Origin: Pectobacterium araliae | Lineage (GTDB): Bacteria; Pseudomonadota; Gammaproteobacteria; Enterobacterales; Enterobacteriaceae | Length of the DNA: 64,000 nt | Direction: 5' to 3' | Assembly: GCF_037076465.1 (NCBI RefSeq) | Contig: NZ_AP028908.1 | Coordinates: 2,356,001 to 2,420,000, forward strand | Program-made: the position numbers and the translations under genes | Shown: positions 38,748 to 48,180 of the stretch, one piece after another | Numbering within the stretch: the first letter of the stretch is position 1 | Layout of the letters: each line of letters begins with the position of its first letter | The notes under the pieces: generated by a model | Told to the model about the DNA's origin: nothing | What the model saw: the letters and a program-made list of their open reading frames with translations, nothing else | Database searches by the model: none

Positions 38748-41700
38748 TTATTCCAGCCATAGCAAGGCATCGCCGGGACTGACTGGTCGCCCTGGCTGGC
38801 AGCCGATGCGCTTCACTCGGCCAGACTGCGGCGCGGTTATCATCAGTTCCATCTTCATGGCTTCAACGATAATCAGCGGCTGTCCGGCTTCAATGACATC
38901 GCCGACATTCACCAGTATTTTCCAGATATTGCCGTTCATATCCGCACTGACCTGAAACGCACCATCGTCGTTTTCTACGGATACGGGTGGCGTGTTATCC
39001 AGCGGAGTGGTGTCCTCTTCCTGCTGCCACAGCGCCACTTCGGTTTCAAATGCAGAGGCTTGACGCTGGCGAAACGCCGCGATGTCTTCAGCCTGTTCCG
39101 TCAGAAAACGGGTGTGTTCAGCGAAATCAAACTCGGTTTCTTCGATGTGGATCGCCGCTCGTCCTTCGCGGAAATCCTCACGCAGCGTCGTCAATTCGGC
39201 TTCGCTAACCGGATAAAACCGCACCTGATCAAAGAAGCGCAGCAGCCACGGTTCATCGGCGATGAACTGATCGTTTTTGAGGAACGTGTTCCAGATCGGC
39301 AGCGTGCGACCCACCAGTTGATAGCCGCCCGGCGAATCCATGCCATAGATGCACATGTACATACCGCCGATACCGACCGTACCTTCGGCGGTGAAAGTGC
39401 GCGCGGGGTTGTATTTGGAACTGAGCAGACGATGGCGTGGATCAACTGGCACCGCACAAGGCGCGCCGAGATAAACGTCACCCAGCCCCAGAATCAGGTA
39501 GCTGGCATCGAAAATGATGTCGCGCACCTCATCGCGGCTCGCTAAGCCATTAATGCGCTGAATGAAATCGACGTTATTCGGCAACCAGGGTGCGTTGGCG
39601 CGCACGGTTTCACGGTAGCGCTCAACCGCACCGAGCGTCGCGCTGTCTTCAAACGCCATCGGCAAATGGACAATACGCGACGGCACGGTCATCCGGCTGA
39701 CATCGCCAAGCTGGCTTTCCAAATGTAGTAGCACATCCAGCAGCGCACGCTGGCGGATAATCCGGCTGTCATAACGCACCTGTAGCGAACGCACGCCAGG
39801 TGACAGCTCCTCGATTCCCGCCGTCTCAGAAGCACGAATCGCGGCCATGAGCAGATGAATACGCAGCCGCAGCGCCAGATCCAACACGTTCTCGCCGTAC
39901 TCGATCAGAATGTAGTTATCGCCTGCCTGACGGTAAACGGCGGCTGGCGTGGTCGCCGTGGCCTGCACCGCAGCCAGTACCGTTGCAGAACCGTATTCCG
40001 TCGTCGCCAGCGAGGGAACGTCAAACGCCGGTGCGTGGGTTACGCCAAGCGAGGCTACGCGGCCAGACTGCGCCTGTTCCAGCGCCAACGCTTCATCTGC
40101 GCTGATAGGATGAAAACGAATACGATCGCCCGGTTTCACCTGGCCGACTTTCCACAGTTCCGCTTTGGCAATCGTGACCGGGCAAACAAATCCCCCCAGA
40201 CTCGGCCCGTCTCGCGTGAGGATTACCGGAAAATCGCCAGTGAAATTCACCGCACCAATCGCGTATTCACAGTCGTGGACGTTGGAAGGATGTAAACCAG
40301 CCTCGCCACCGTTCGCTCGCGTCCAGCTTGGTTTTGGCCCCACCAGACGAACGCCCAATCGGTTCGAGTTGTAATGCACCTGCCATTCTGCCGCGAAAAA
40401 TTCGTCGATCGCCGCGTGGGTAAAGAAATCCGGTGCACCGTGCGGACCGTAGAGCACGCCAATGCGCCAGTCGTTGCCATACTGCGGAATCAGCGCGGCA
40501 TCCACGGCCTGCGGGTCACTCACTGGGGCGGGCGTGGTGCAGGCAGGCAATTCGGGTTGAGAAATCGCCAGCATATCCGCCACGCGTAGGGTTCTTCCGG
40601 CATGACCGCCAAACTCCCCGAGTGCGAAAGTCGAGCGGCTGCCGAGATATTGCGGAACATCAATGCCGTTGCGTACCGCCAGATAGGTGCGGCAGCCGGA
40701 CTGCGCGCGCCCCAACGTCAGCGTTTGTCCGGCTGTGACCGTAACGGGTTGCCAATATGGCACGATGTCGCCATCCAGCGTCGCCGGGCAATCTGCCCCC
40801 GTCAGCGCAATCACCGCAGAATGGTGGAAACGCAGCGTTGGCCCTTGCAGCGTAAATTCCAACCCTGCCGCAGCCTCATCGTTACCGACAATGCGGTTCG
40901 CCAGCCGGAACGCGAAATCGTCCATCGGACCGGAGGGCGGCACACCGATATCCCAATAGCCGAGGCGACCGGGATAGTCCTGCACGCTGCTCCAGGTGCC
41001 GGGTTGGATGACTTCAATCACTGATGCAGACGGTGTAAAGTTATCGAGCATTCGCGTCCATACCGTTCCGCGACGAAACGCATCGGTGGTGATGATCTGA
41101 CGCAGGTAATCCAGATTGGTGGCAATACCGTGCAAACGCGTGGCACTCAACGCCTGTTGCATCTTCTCCAGCGCCAGTTCACGGGTTTCTGCGTGGACAA
41201 TCAGCTTGGCGATCATCGGATCGTAATACGCCGACACCTCAGTGCCGGTGCTCACCCAGCCATCGACCCGCACGTCGTCGGGAAAGACCACATCGGTCAG
41301 CACACCGGGGCTGGGCTGGAAATTTTTCAGTGGATCTTCTGCATAAATGCGCACTTCAATCGCCGCGCCACGCGGTATTTGAGCAAGCAGTGCCCAGTCC
41401 AGCGGTTCATCCGCTGCAACGCGCAGCATGCATTCGACCAAATCCAGCCCGGTAACACACTCCGTCACCGGATGTTCAACCTGCAAACGGGTATTCACTT
41501 CGAGGAAAAAGAACGCATCACGCTCGGCGTCATAGATAAATTCCACCGTTCCCGCGCTGCGGTAGTTGACCTGCTCGCCAAGCTTTACCGCCGAAGCCAA
41601 CAGCGCCTCGCGCGTAGCATCTGGCAAATGCGGCGCGGGCGTTTCTTCCACCACTTTCTGATTACGCCGCTGCAATGAGCAATCACGTTCGCCTAGCGCC

Positions 41701-42362
41701 ACCACGCGGCCTTTTCCATCGCCAAAAATCTGTACTTCTACATGGCGCGCCCGATCGATGCAGCGTTCGAGAAACACGCCGGCATCGCTGAAGAACTGCT
41801 CGCCTAACCGACGCACGCTCTCCCACGCGGCTTGCAGCGCGATGGCATCGGCGCAGCGCGTCAGGCCAATACCCCCGCCTCCGGCGGTACTTTTCAGCAT
41901 CACCGGATAGCCGATGTCTTCTGCCGCGGCTAACGCGTCCTCCAGCGAGGCCAACAGCGGCGTTCCCGGCGTCATCGGCACACCCGCCGCCGCCGCCAAT
42001 TCACGTGCTCGGTGCTTCAGGCCAAATTCACCAATTTGCTGTGCCGTTGGCCCGACAAACGCAATACCAGCTTTTTCACACGCGGCGGCAAACGGCAGGC
42101 TTTCAGATAAAAAACCATAACCCGGCCAGACCGCCTCAGCCCCCGTCTGCTGCGCGGCTGCAAGCACTTTATCGATACACAGATAGCTGTCGCTGGCCTT
42201 TTTCCCGCCAATCGATACGGCGATATCGGCATCTTTCACATGCTGCGCGTTTTTATCCGCGTCGGAATAAATCGCCACGCTAGTCATACCTAAGCGCTTC
42301 AGCGTGCGTATCGCGCGGCAGGCGATCTCACCTCGGTTAGCAATCAGTACGGTCTTAAACAT
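38748..42362 (-). CDS. uca: Urea carboxylase (biotin-dependent)
   Basis: This 1204-residue enzyme makes allophanate from urea, bicarbonate and ATP. Domains run: biotin carboxylase with ATP-grasp (residues 1-450; IANRGEIACRAIRTL, WPGYGFLSES, KSTAGGGGIGLTRC, EVNTRLQVEHPVTE), then carboxyltransferase halves AHS2/KipA-like (about 470-780; DYPGRLGYWDIGVPPSGPMDD) and AHS1/KipI-like (about 830-1060). A C-terminal biotinyl domain has EAMKMEL at about 1165. Length equals the family norm. The motif SGPMDDFAFRLANRIVGN supports urea carboxylase over other members. It overlaps atzF by eight bases. Confidence 0.95.
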   Translation of the reverse strand: MFKTVLIANRGEIACRAIRTLKRLGMTSVAIYSDADKNAQHVKDADIAVSIGGKKASDSYLCIDKVLAAAQQTGAEAVWPGYGFLSESLPFAAACEKAGIAFVGPTAQQIGEFGLKHRARELAAAAGVPMTPGTPLLASLEDALAAAEDIGYPVMLKSTAGGGGIGLTRCADAIALQAAWESVRRLGEQFFSDAGVFLERCIDRARHVEVQIFGDGKGRVVALGERDCSLQRRNQKVVEETPAPHLPDATREALLASAVKLGEQVNYRSAGTVEFIYDAERDAFFFLEVNTRLQVEHPVTECVTGLDLVECMLRVAADEPLDWALLAQIPRGAAIEVRIYAEDPLKNFQPSPGVLTDVVFPDDVRVDGWVSTGTEVSAYYDPMIAKLIVHAETRELALEKMQQALSATRLHGIATNLDYLRQIITTDAFRRGTVWTRMLDNFTPSASVIEVIQPGTWSSVQDYPGRLGYWDIGVPPSGPMDDFAFRLANRIVGNDEAAAGLEFTLQGPTLRFHHSAVIALTGADCPATLDGDIVPYWQPVTVTAGQTLTLGRAQSGCRTYLAVRNGIDVPQYLGSRSTFALGEFGGHAGRTLRVADMLAISQPELPACTTPAPVSDPQAVDAALIPQYGNDWRIGVLYGPHGAPDFFTHAAIDEFFAAEWQVHYNSNRLGVRLVGPKPSWTRANGGEAGLHPSNVHDCEYAIGAVNFTGDFPVILTRDGPSLGGFVCPVTIAKAELWKVGQVKPGDRIRFHPISADEALALEQAQSGRVASLGVTHAPAFDVPSLATTEYGSATVLAAVQATATTPAAVYRQAGDNYILIEYGENVLDLALRLRIHLLMAAIRASETAGIEELSPGVRSLQVRYDSRIIRQRALLDVLLHLESQLGDVSRMTVPSRIVHLPMAFEDSATLGAVERYRETVRANAPWLPNNVDFIQRINGLASRDEVRDIIFDASYLILGLGDVYLGAPCAVPVDPRHRLLSSKYNPARTFTAEGTVGIGGMYMCIYGMDSPGGYQLVGRTLPIWNTFLKNDQFIADEPWLLRFFDQVRFYPVSEAELTTLREDFREGRAAIHIEETEFDFAEHTRFLTEQAEDIAAFRQRQASAFETEVALWQQEEDTTPLDNTPPVSVENDDGAFQVSADMNGNIWKILVNVGDVIEAGQPLIIVEAMKMELMITAPQSGRVKRIGCQPGRPVSPGDALLWLE

Positions 42363-44157
42363 GAGACACCTCCTGACGGGTAAGCCAATGGCGCCAGCCC
42401 CCGAATGCGGTAATATCCACGGCGTCGCTCAGCGCAGCCGGTTCGCAAATAAAGCCTTTAACCTGCCGCCCGTCCGCTAACGTCAGCGTGCCAATCCCCA
42501 ACGGCGCCGGAATCTCTGCGACAAACTCACCAAAACGTGCCAGTGGGATGTCCCACAGCTCGACGATAATCGCCGCCCCATCGACGCTTTTCGCTAAACC
42601 GGGCTTAGCCGGTTGCGTATTCGCCAGCGCATAAAGACGATAGTTTTCCGCTGTGCGTGTTTCTTCCACCCACACCGCATCTCGGGTGGTCAGTTGATGA
42701 TTCAACGGCATGCCTGTCAGGTGCGCACCAACGACGGCGAGGCGAACGTGCAATGTGGAAGGCGGCAAGACAGCGGAAACAGAAGGCTGAGGTTTTCCCG
42801 TTGCGCCTAGCGTGAGCGCAAGCTGTGCCTGCCAACGCAGACCAAAGCTCGCTAATGCACGGTCGTACCAGGCGGGTGCAATCAGCGTAATACCTGCGGG
42901 CAAGCCGTCAGCCCGGAAAGGAGCAGGCAGCGCCAGCGCCGAGAGATCGGCCAGATTGGTAAAGTTGGTGTAGGTACCTAACTGGGAGTTGTAGCGCACC
43001 GGCTCCTGTTTCATCGCCTCACGCGTGTGGATCGTCGGTGAGGTCGGTACAACTAACGCATCGAACGGGGCTAGCGTCTGCTGGATTTGACGTGCCAGTT
43101 CAGCCCGCAGATATTCGGCCTTGAAAGCATCCACCGCGCTGAAACGCTCACCGCTCGCCACAATGCGATGCACCACTGGGTCCATCGATTCGGGCTGTCG
43201 CAGCATATCGCCAACGGCCACCGTGCGTTCCGTCACCCAAGGGCCTTGATAAAGCTGATCGGCCAACTGCGTGAAGACACTGAAATCGATGGGATGTAGC
43301 GTTGCGCCCGTCGCTTCTAATTCGACCAGCGCGTGCTCCCATGCCGCCTGTGCGACAGCGTCGGCAAAAAAGGTCGGATCGCTGGGGATAGCAAAGCGCG
43401 GCTGCGCTGGCAGTGCAACAGGTGACCGCCCCGGATGACAGCGCGAGTAGGCATCTGACTCATCGTACCCGCCAGCCAGTTCGGCGACGGTAAACGCATC
43501 TTCGACGGTCAGTGCAAACACGGAAATCGTGTCATTCAGGCGACAGGCTGGTACGACACCGCTTGCCGATAGCCATCCTTTGGTCGGCTTCAGGCCGACA
43601 ATATTGTTAAACCCTGCGGGAACGCGTCCCGATCCGGCAGTGTCGGTTCCCAACGAAAACGCCACCAGTCCCCGCGCCAGCACCGAGGCCGATCCTGAAC
43701 TGGATCCCCCGCTGATATAGCTTGCATTGAAGGTATTCGGTACTTCGCCAAACGGTGAGCGCGTACCGACCAGTCCAGTGGCAAATTGATCGAGGTTGGT
43801 TTTGCCAATGACAATGGCCCCTGCCGCTTTTAATTGGGCAACGGCAGTCGCATCCTTGTCGGCCAGATAGGTAAAAGCCGGACACGCCGCGCTCGTCGGC
43901 CAGCCAGCAACATCAATATTGTCTTTAACGGCAAAAGGAACGCCGAACAGCGGCAGTGCGTCTGGATTTTCACGATATCGCGGCAATAGTGCTGCGATTT
44001 GCGCTTCAAGCAGATCAGGCGTCGCCAGCACGATCCACGCGGGATCGTCCGCCGACAAGCTGGCAAGCAGCGAACCGAGTGTTTCGCCAATGCGATTGGC
44101 CTGCTGGTGGTAATGCTGTTTCCATTCCTGAAGCGTGAGTCCTGTCATTCTTGGCAT
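42355..44157 (-). CDS. atzF: Allophanate hydrolase
   Basis: This 600-residue enzyme splits allophanate to two ammonia and two carbon dioxide, completing ATP-dependent urea use. The amidase-signature part (residues 1-440) holds the catalytic Lys in AVKDNIDVAG and the two serines in SGGSSSGSA and GTDTAGSGRVPAGFNNIVGLKPT. The C-terminal part (about 440-600; LAVVGAHLTGMPLNHQLTTR) is the allophanate hydrolase C domain. It is the first gene of the operon. As a stand-alone protein next to urea carboxylase it follows the bacterial layout; yeast fuses the two. Confidence 0.95.
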   Translation of the reverse strand: MPRMTGLTLQEWKQHYHQQANRIGETLGSLLASLSADDPAWIVLATPDLLEAQIAALLPRYRENPDALPLFGVPFAVKDNIDVAGWPTSAACPAFTYLADKDATAVAQLKAAGAIVIGKTNLDQFATGLVGTRSPFGEVPNTFNASYISGGSSSGSASVLARGLVAFSLGTDTAGSGRVPAGFNNIVGLKPTKGWLSASGVVPACRLNDTISVFALTVEDAFTVAELAGGYDESDAYSRCHPGRSPVALPAQPRFAIPSDPTFFADAVAQAAWEHALVELEATGATLHPIDFSVFTQLADQLYQGPWVTERTVAVGDMLRQPESMDPVVHRIVASGERFSAVDAFKAEYLRAELARQIQQTLAPFDALVVPTSPTIHTREAMKQEPVRYNSQLGTYTNFTNLADLSALALPAPFRADGLPAGITLIAPAWYDRALASFGLRWQAQLALTLGATGKPQPSVSAVLPPSTLHVRLAVVGAHLTGMPLNHQLTTRDAVWVEETRTAENYRLYALANTQPAKPGLAKSVDGAAIIVELWDIPLARFGEFVAEIPAPLGIGTLTLADGRQVKGFICEPAALSDAVDITAFGGWRHWLTRQEVSHV

Positions 44158-44172
44158 GATGTGAATCCCATC

Positions 44173-44182
44173 TGGTATACAA
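44173..44182. promoter_or_regulatory. Candidate GntR-type operator before atzF
   Basis: TGGTATACAA fits the TnGTnnACnA pattern of FadR-subfamily GntR sites and lies 15 bases upstream of the atzF start, where a repressor would block the urea operon. Confidence 0.4.
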
Positions 44183-44361
44183 GATTGAATTCACTAAAGC
44201 GAAAACCATGCCAGTTTTTATTTTATTGATTTATATGAAATTAAATTATCGTGCTTCATTGTCGTGCACAGAAAGGGAACAGCCGTGCGCCATTGCGGAG
44301 CACGGTTGCTAAAAAATGGCAGTAACAGACGTCGTCAGATTCATTAATGGTTTTGCTTGCG

Positions 44362-45369
44362 TCAGGCGATCTTTTTCGCAGCCTGCTGTGCCAGAATCGA
44401 TAGTTCTGTGGCCTTGAAGACATGCGACTGCGACATCGCGTTTTCAGTACGCTCGCGGCAGTCACGTAAAAAATCGGGGAAAAAGGGGCGTTTGACACTG
44501 CCTGCGGGGGTAAAACGCTGTTCACCCTGACCGTTCACCAGATAAACGATGTTACTTTCACCGCGCGTGAGATCGACATATTTTCTGATTTCGATATAGC
44601 CTTCCGTTCCCAGTATCGTCAAACGGCCGTCGCCCCAAACGCTCAAGCCATCCGGCGTAAACCAATCACAGCGGAAATAGCCCGTAGCCCCATTGTCGCC
44701 CAGCAGCATGGCATCACCAAAATCCTCAAATTCGGGATAGCGTGGATGGTGGTAATTCGCCGTCTGGCTGGCCACCACACGCGCAGCGGTGTTGCCGGTA
44801 AAATAGAGAAACTGTTCAATCTGGTGGATACCGATATCGCAGAGAATTCCCCCATACTGGCGCTTTTGATAAAACCAGTCAGGCCGTGCGCCGCGTTCAC
44901 GGTGTGGGCCAACGCCGATTGTCTGAATCACTCGCCCGATTTCGCCCCGTTGCACCAGTTCACCTGCAAACAACGCGCTATCCACATTAATACGTTCATT
45001 AAAGTACACCGCAAACTTGCGACCGGTTTCCGCTACACGACGTTGGACGGCATCCAACTGCTCCAACGTGGTCAGCGGCGGTTTAGCGGTGAAAAAATCT
45101 TTGCCGGCATCCAGCGTGCGCAGCGCCAGTTCGGCTCGATCACAGGGGATCGCCGCGCAGGCGATGAGATCGATCGATGCGTCGCTAATCAACTGTTCTA
45201 CCGATGGTGCAAAAGGAATGGAGGGGAAAAGCGAGGTGAATTTCACTCGATTATCTGGGTCAGATTCGAATACGCCAACCAGTTCCGCGCCCGCATCAAC
45301 CAGTTGTCGACACATATCATAAATGTGGTTATGTGCTAACCCAATCGCTGCAAACCGAATCTTTTTCAT
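44362..45369 (-). CDS. Gfo/Idh/MocA-family oxidoreductase
   Basis: A 335-residue NAD(P)-dependent sugar or inositol dehydrogenase-like protein. The Rossmann part begins IRFAAIGLAHNHIYDMCRQL. The central motif is FFTAKPPLTTLEQLDAVQ, with Lys of the EKP-like motif as AKP. The C-terminal part has GGILCDIGIHQIEQFLYFTG, with the usual His. It starts at the ATG at 45369 behind GAGGTGAAG. No pathway partner is adjacent; the pectin genes lie to the right on the opposite strand. The substrate is unknown. Confidence 0.85.
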   Translation of the reverse strand: MKKIRFAAIGLAHNHIYDMCRQLVDAGAELVGVFESDPDNRVKFTSLFPSIPFAPSVEQLISDASIDLIACAAIPCDRAELALRTLDAGKDFFTAKPPLTTLEQLDAVQRRVAETGRKFAVYFNERINVDSALFAGELVQRGEIGRVIQTIGVGPHRERGARPDWFYQKRQYGGILCDIGIHQIEQFLYFTGNTAARVVASQTANYHHPRYPEFEDFGDAMLLGDNGATGYFRCDWFTPDGLSVWGDGRLTILGTEGYIEIRKYVDLTRGESNIVYLVNGQGEQRFTPAGSVKRPFFPDFLRDCRERTENAMSQSHVFKATELSILAQQAAKKIA

Positions 45370-45515
45370 CTTCACCTCGCCGAGCTCGCTATGTCGAACC
45401 ATTACAATAGAGTGGAAACCGAGTTGGCTAAAGACAAAAGCCACGCAACGCGTTAGAATTTTCCTTGTTTTGTAACATACACACATTTTTTGCAATGCAA
45501 CCACGAAAAGTAACC

Positions 45516-45692
45516 ATGAAAAGAAAACGCATACTGATCCCCCTCCTCATTCTGATCCTGTTTGTGCTCTATCTAAATCGCGATGCGTTGAATCCTTTTG
45601 CGCCTGACTGTAAAAACCTGCCGGCGAATCAGCCCAAGCCCGAAGAATGTAAAAAACCGGTGAAAGAAGTCGCTCCGGGTTTTGAAATTTAG
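45516..45692 (+). CDS. Small single-helix membrane or exported protein
   Basis: A 58-residue protein (MKRKRILIPLLILILFVLYL, then a polar tail with two cysteines, DCKNLP and EECKKP). The basic start and hydrophobic core could be a membrane anchor, leaving a short disulfide-bonded tail outside. No family recognised. It is transcribed away from the oxidoreductase gene. Confidence 0.55.
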   Translation: MKRKRILIPLLILILFVLYLNRDALNPFAPDCKNLPANQPKPEECKKPVKEVAPGFEI

Positions 45693-46361
45693 GCTAATTT
45701 TGCTCTCAATACGGTTGTTCCGTGACGCCCAATTCTGCTGTCATCACGGATAACCTTAGGGATATTTGATGATAATCGGTTACTTATTCATTTGATAACA
45801 ACGGCACGCCCATAAAATAATTTCGCGTTCTCGTGGTGGAAGTAATATCGCAAACAGGTTAAACATCACTCAATTACATATCATTATCATTATTAACGTT
45901 CATGAGATACCTCCCCCAATCTGACAACACCATTCTTCGCGACACTTATTCCATACCTTTACAATAATCAGATTATATCATTACAAAAAATTTCAAAAAG
46001 TAACCAGATATGTGATCCACGTAAATGAAACAGTGTTTCTTTTTCACCATAATGCAACACAACCTAATTATCAAGTCTACTGATTAATTAGTCTTACCAG
46101 TAAAAGGTCAGAATTATCGATATTCACCCATCAGCATCAGTCATTGCACTGTGTGCAATATTCATAATCCAATCCCTATATAAGGAGTGTTCGATGAACG
46201 GATAGACCAGGGAGAATGCCCTGTCTGACATTATTAATGGCGTCATCATCATTCCTGGTGATTCTATTTTTACGTCCAAAAAATGACATCAACTGTCTGG
46301 TTTTAAAGATAGAGACTGCACTCGCCAATAGTATTATTTATTCAAAATAGAGAAAGATAGA
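45693..46361. other. 669-base AT-rich regulatory region before the first porin gene
   Basis: No gene is seen. The region carries a KdgR box (46023-46043) and a perfect dyad at 46143-46159 (ATTGCAC, TGT, GTGCAAT). A long untranslated leader after such a box would be consistent with pectinolysis promoters that integrate several regulators. Confidence 0.5.
46023..46043. promoter_or_regulatory. KdgR box
   Basis: The core TGAAACAGTGTTTC with A/T flanks matches the KdgR operator consensus of pectinolytic enterobacteria (two GAAAC / GTTTC half sites). It lies 319 bases upstream of the first porin start. KdgR represses pectin catabolism genes until 2-keto-3-deoxygluconate appears. Confidence 0.7.
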
Positions 46362-47180
46362 ATGAAAATATACACACGTAACCTACTCATCGTTTGTGCC
46401 GGATTCGCTCCTTTCCTCACCCAGGCAGAAACCGACGGCAAAACGACCTTCCAATATGAGCATAACTGGAAGACAGAAGACCGCCGTCACTCCGACTCCA
46501 TCAAACTCATTCATAAGAAAACCAACGGATGGTCATACGAAGTCAAATTCAGTACGTCAGCAGGCGGGAACAGCAACTACGACGTTGCCTATGATGACAT
46601 GCAGGGCGGTTCTGGCGGCATGGTGATCGGCAAGGACTTCAAACTAAGCAAGGCGGCAACCTTAACGCCAAGCTTTGAATTCTCCATCGGGAATTCAAGT
46701 ATGATGTACCAGCCGGGGCTAAAATATAACTACCGGATAAACAGCGACTGGTCCACGTATGCCCGCTACCGTTATGAATATAAAAAACCCTCTCGCAGCT
46801 CACGTTATTCGACCATTTCCACGTCAGATAAATATGGTTACGCAGGGGAATCTTATTTATCAAAATCCGACACCGGACGCCACCGTCTGGATACCGGAGT
46901 AACCTATTCTGGCTTTGATAAAATAAATTTAACTTACGTCTTTAACTACTATATCGGCGATAACACCACCAAATCGTATAAATATAGCAAGGGTGAATTC
47001 ACAGAAAGAGAATATGCCGTCTATGACAATGGCAAAACTGACTATGAGCATCAGTTCAAAGTTCAATATAAGTTAAACAAACAGCTAACTCCTTACATTG
47101 AGTATGATGATATTAGCCAATCCAGCACATCATCAAGCCGTCAGGGGAAAATCAAAGTTGGTTTGAACTACGTTTTCTAA
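46362..47180 (+). CDS. KdgM-family oligogalacturonate-specific porin 1
   Basis: A 272-residue outer-membrane protein with a signal peptide (cleavage near TQA-ETD). The mature part consists of amphipathic strands rich in Tyr, Lys and Arg (FQYEHNWKTEDRRHSDSIKLI, STYARYRYEYKKPSRSSRYS) and ends in phenylalanine (GLNYVF), the barrel-assembly signal. KdgM porins let charged oligogalacturonides across the outer membrane. The basic residues that would line the pore fit this. A KdgR box lies upstream. A second family member follows. Confidence 0.85.
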   Translation: MKIYTRNLLIVCAGFAPFLTQAETDGKTTFQYEHNWKTEDRRHSDSIKLIHKKTNGWSYEVKFSTSAGGNSNYDVAYDDMQGGSGGMVIGKDFKLSKAATLTPSFEFSIGNSSMMYQPGLKYNYRINSDWSTYARYRYEYKKPSRSSRYSTISTSDKYGYAGESYLSKSDTGRHRLDTGVTYSGFDKINLTYVFNYYIGDNTTKSYKYSKGEFTEREYAVYDNGKTDYEHQFKVQYKLNKQLTPYIEYDDISQSSTSSSRQGKIKVGLNYVF

Positions 47181-47309
47181 GAAACACCGAATTTTATAAA
47201 GAAAACATGCCGTATTTCGTGCCGCGTTGATGAAAAAAAAACCATGAATGAATTTTGTCTATCAGCGCACAGTTTTCACAATTAACGACCAATATTAATG
47301 GTGCCCATA

Positions 47310-48062
47310 ATGAAAAAACGCTACCTTGTGGCCGGTATTCTCTTTGCCCAAATTTATGCTATTTCCGCGTCAGCCTCTGATACCAAACTTAGCTATGAAC
47401 ATAGCTGGGGTACGATGAATCGCTATCACGGTGATGAAATCGGCATGCGACATTTTATGGATAATGGCCTGTACGTTGGCGTTGAACTGAATTTTTATAA
47501 TAAGAATAAAGATCTGACCATCGATGATGTCGTTTCGAATTCTTATGCCTTTTATACCGGTTATGCCTATAGCTTAACGCCAGAATTAACGCTGACGCCC
47601 AATCTGGAAGCGCGCTTCTACTCTGGCGGCACCAGTGGTGAAGGCACTGTCGGTAATATCAGCGATAGTCAAACTTCAGGTGCACGCTATACGCCGGGGT
47701 TGAAACTGACCTGGGCTGTGACGGATAAAACGGATCTTCATACGCAATATCGTTACGACCTCAGAAAAATCACTCGCAGCAAGCGCACCAACACGGACGA
47801 TGACACCCATCGTCACCGCTATGAAGCTGGCGTTGCCTACAAAGGTTTCGATAATTTCACGTTGGCGTATACCGCTTACTACTATCACGCAGATTACGTG
47901 TTGCAAAACAATAAGAAGCATGATTATCAGCAGGATTTCGACGTGTCTTATACCATCAATGACAACTGGACAGCGCACGTTGGCGTTGAAGATGTCGCTA
48001 GCGGACGCGATGTGAAATCACGTGAAGGGAAAGGGAAAGTCGGCTTTACCTATACGTTCTAA
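47310..48062 (+). CDS. KdgM-family oligogalacturonate-specific porin 2
   Basis: A 250-residue outer-membrane protein with a signal peptide (cleavage near ASA-SDT). The barrel ends GFTYTF. Shared KdgM features include LSYEHSWGTMNRYHGDEI, ARYTPGLKLTWAV and HRHRYEAGVAYKGFDNFTLAYTAYYYHADY. It diverges strongly from the first porin, so the pair may favour oligomers of different size. An ATG at 47298 is also possible; neither has a good ribosome site. No second KdgR box was found in the 129-base gap, so it may be read from the first promoter. Confidence 0.85.
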   Translation: MKKRYLVAGILFAQIYAISASASDTKLSYEHSWGTMNRYHGDEIGMRHFMDNGLYVGVELNFYNKNKDLTIDDVVSNSYAFYTGYAYSLTPELTLTPNLEARFYSGGTSGEGTVGNISDSQTSGARYTPGLKLTWAVTDKTDLHTQYRYDLRKITRSKRTNTDDDTHRHRYEAGVAYKGFDNFTLAYTAYYYHADYVLQNNKKHDYQQDFDVSYTINDNWTAHVGVEDVASGRDVKSREGKGKVGFTYTF

Positions 48063-48180
48063 CAACGACTTACCTTTCTAACAGCAGCTTACTGCTATGC
48101 CATCTTTCTCGGGGATCCTGTTCATCAAGCGGGATCTTTTTATTACAACTCTGGATGAATCATCGTTACAGGTAGATAAA

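Noticed and set aside
44283..44307. CCGTGC/GCACGG hairpin as terminator of the Gfo/Idh gene
   Set aside because: The T run lies before, not after, the stem on the relevant strand; role unclear.
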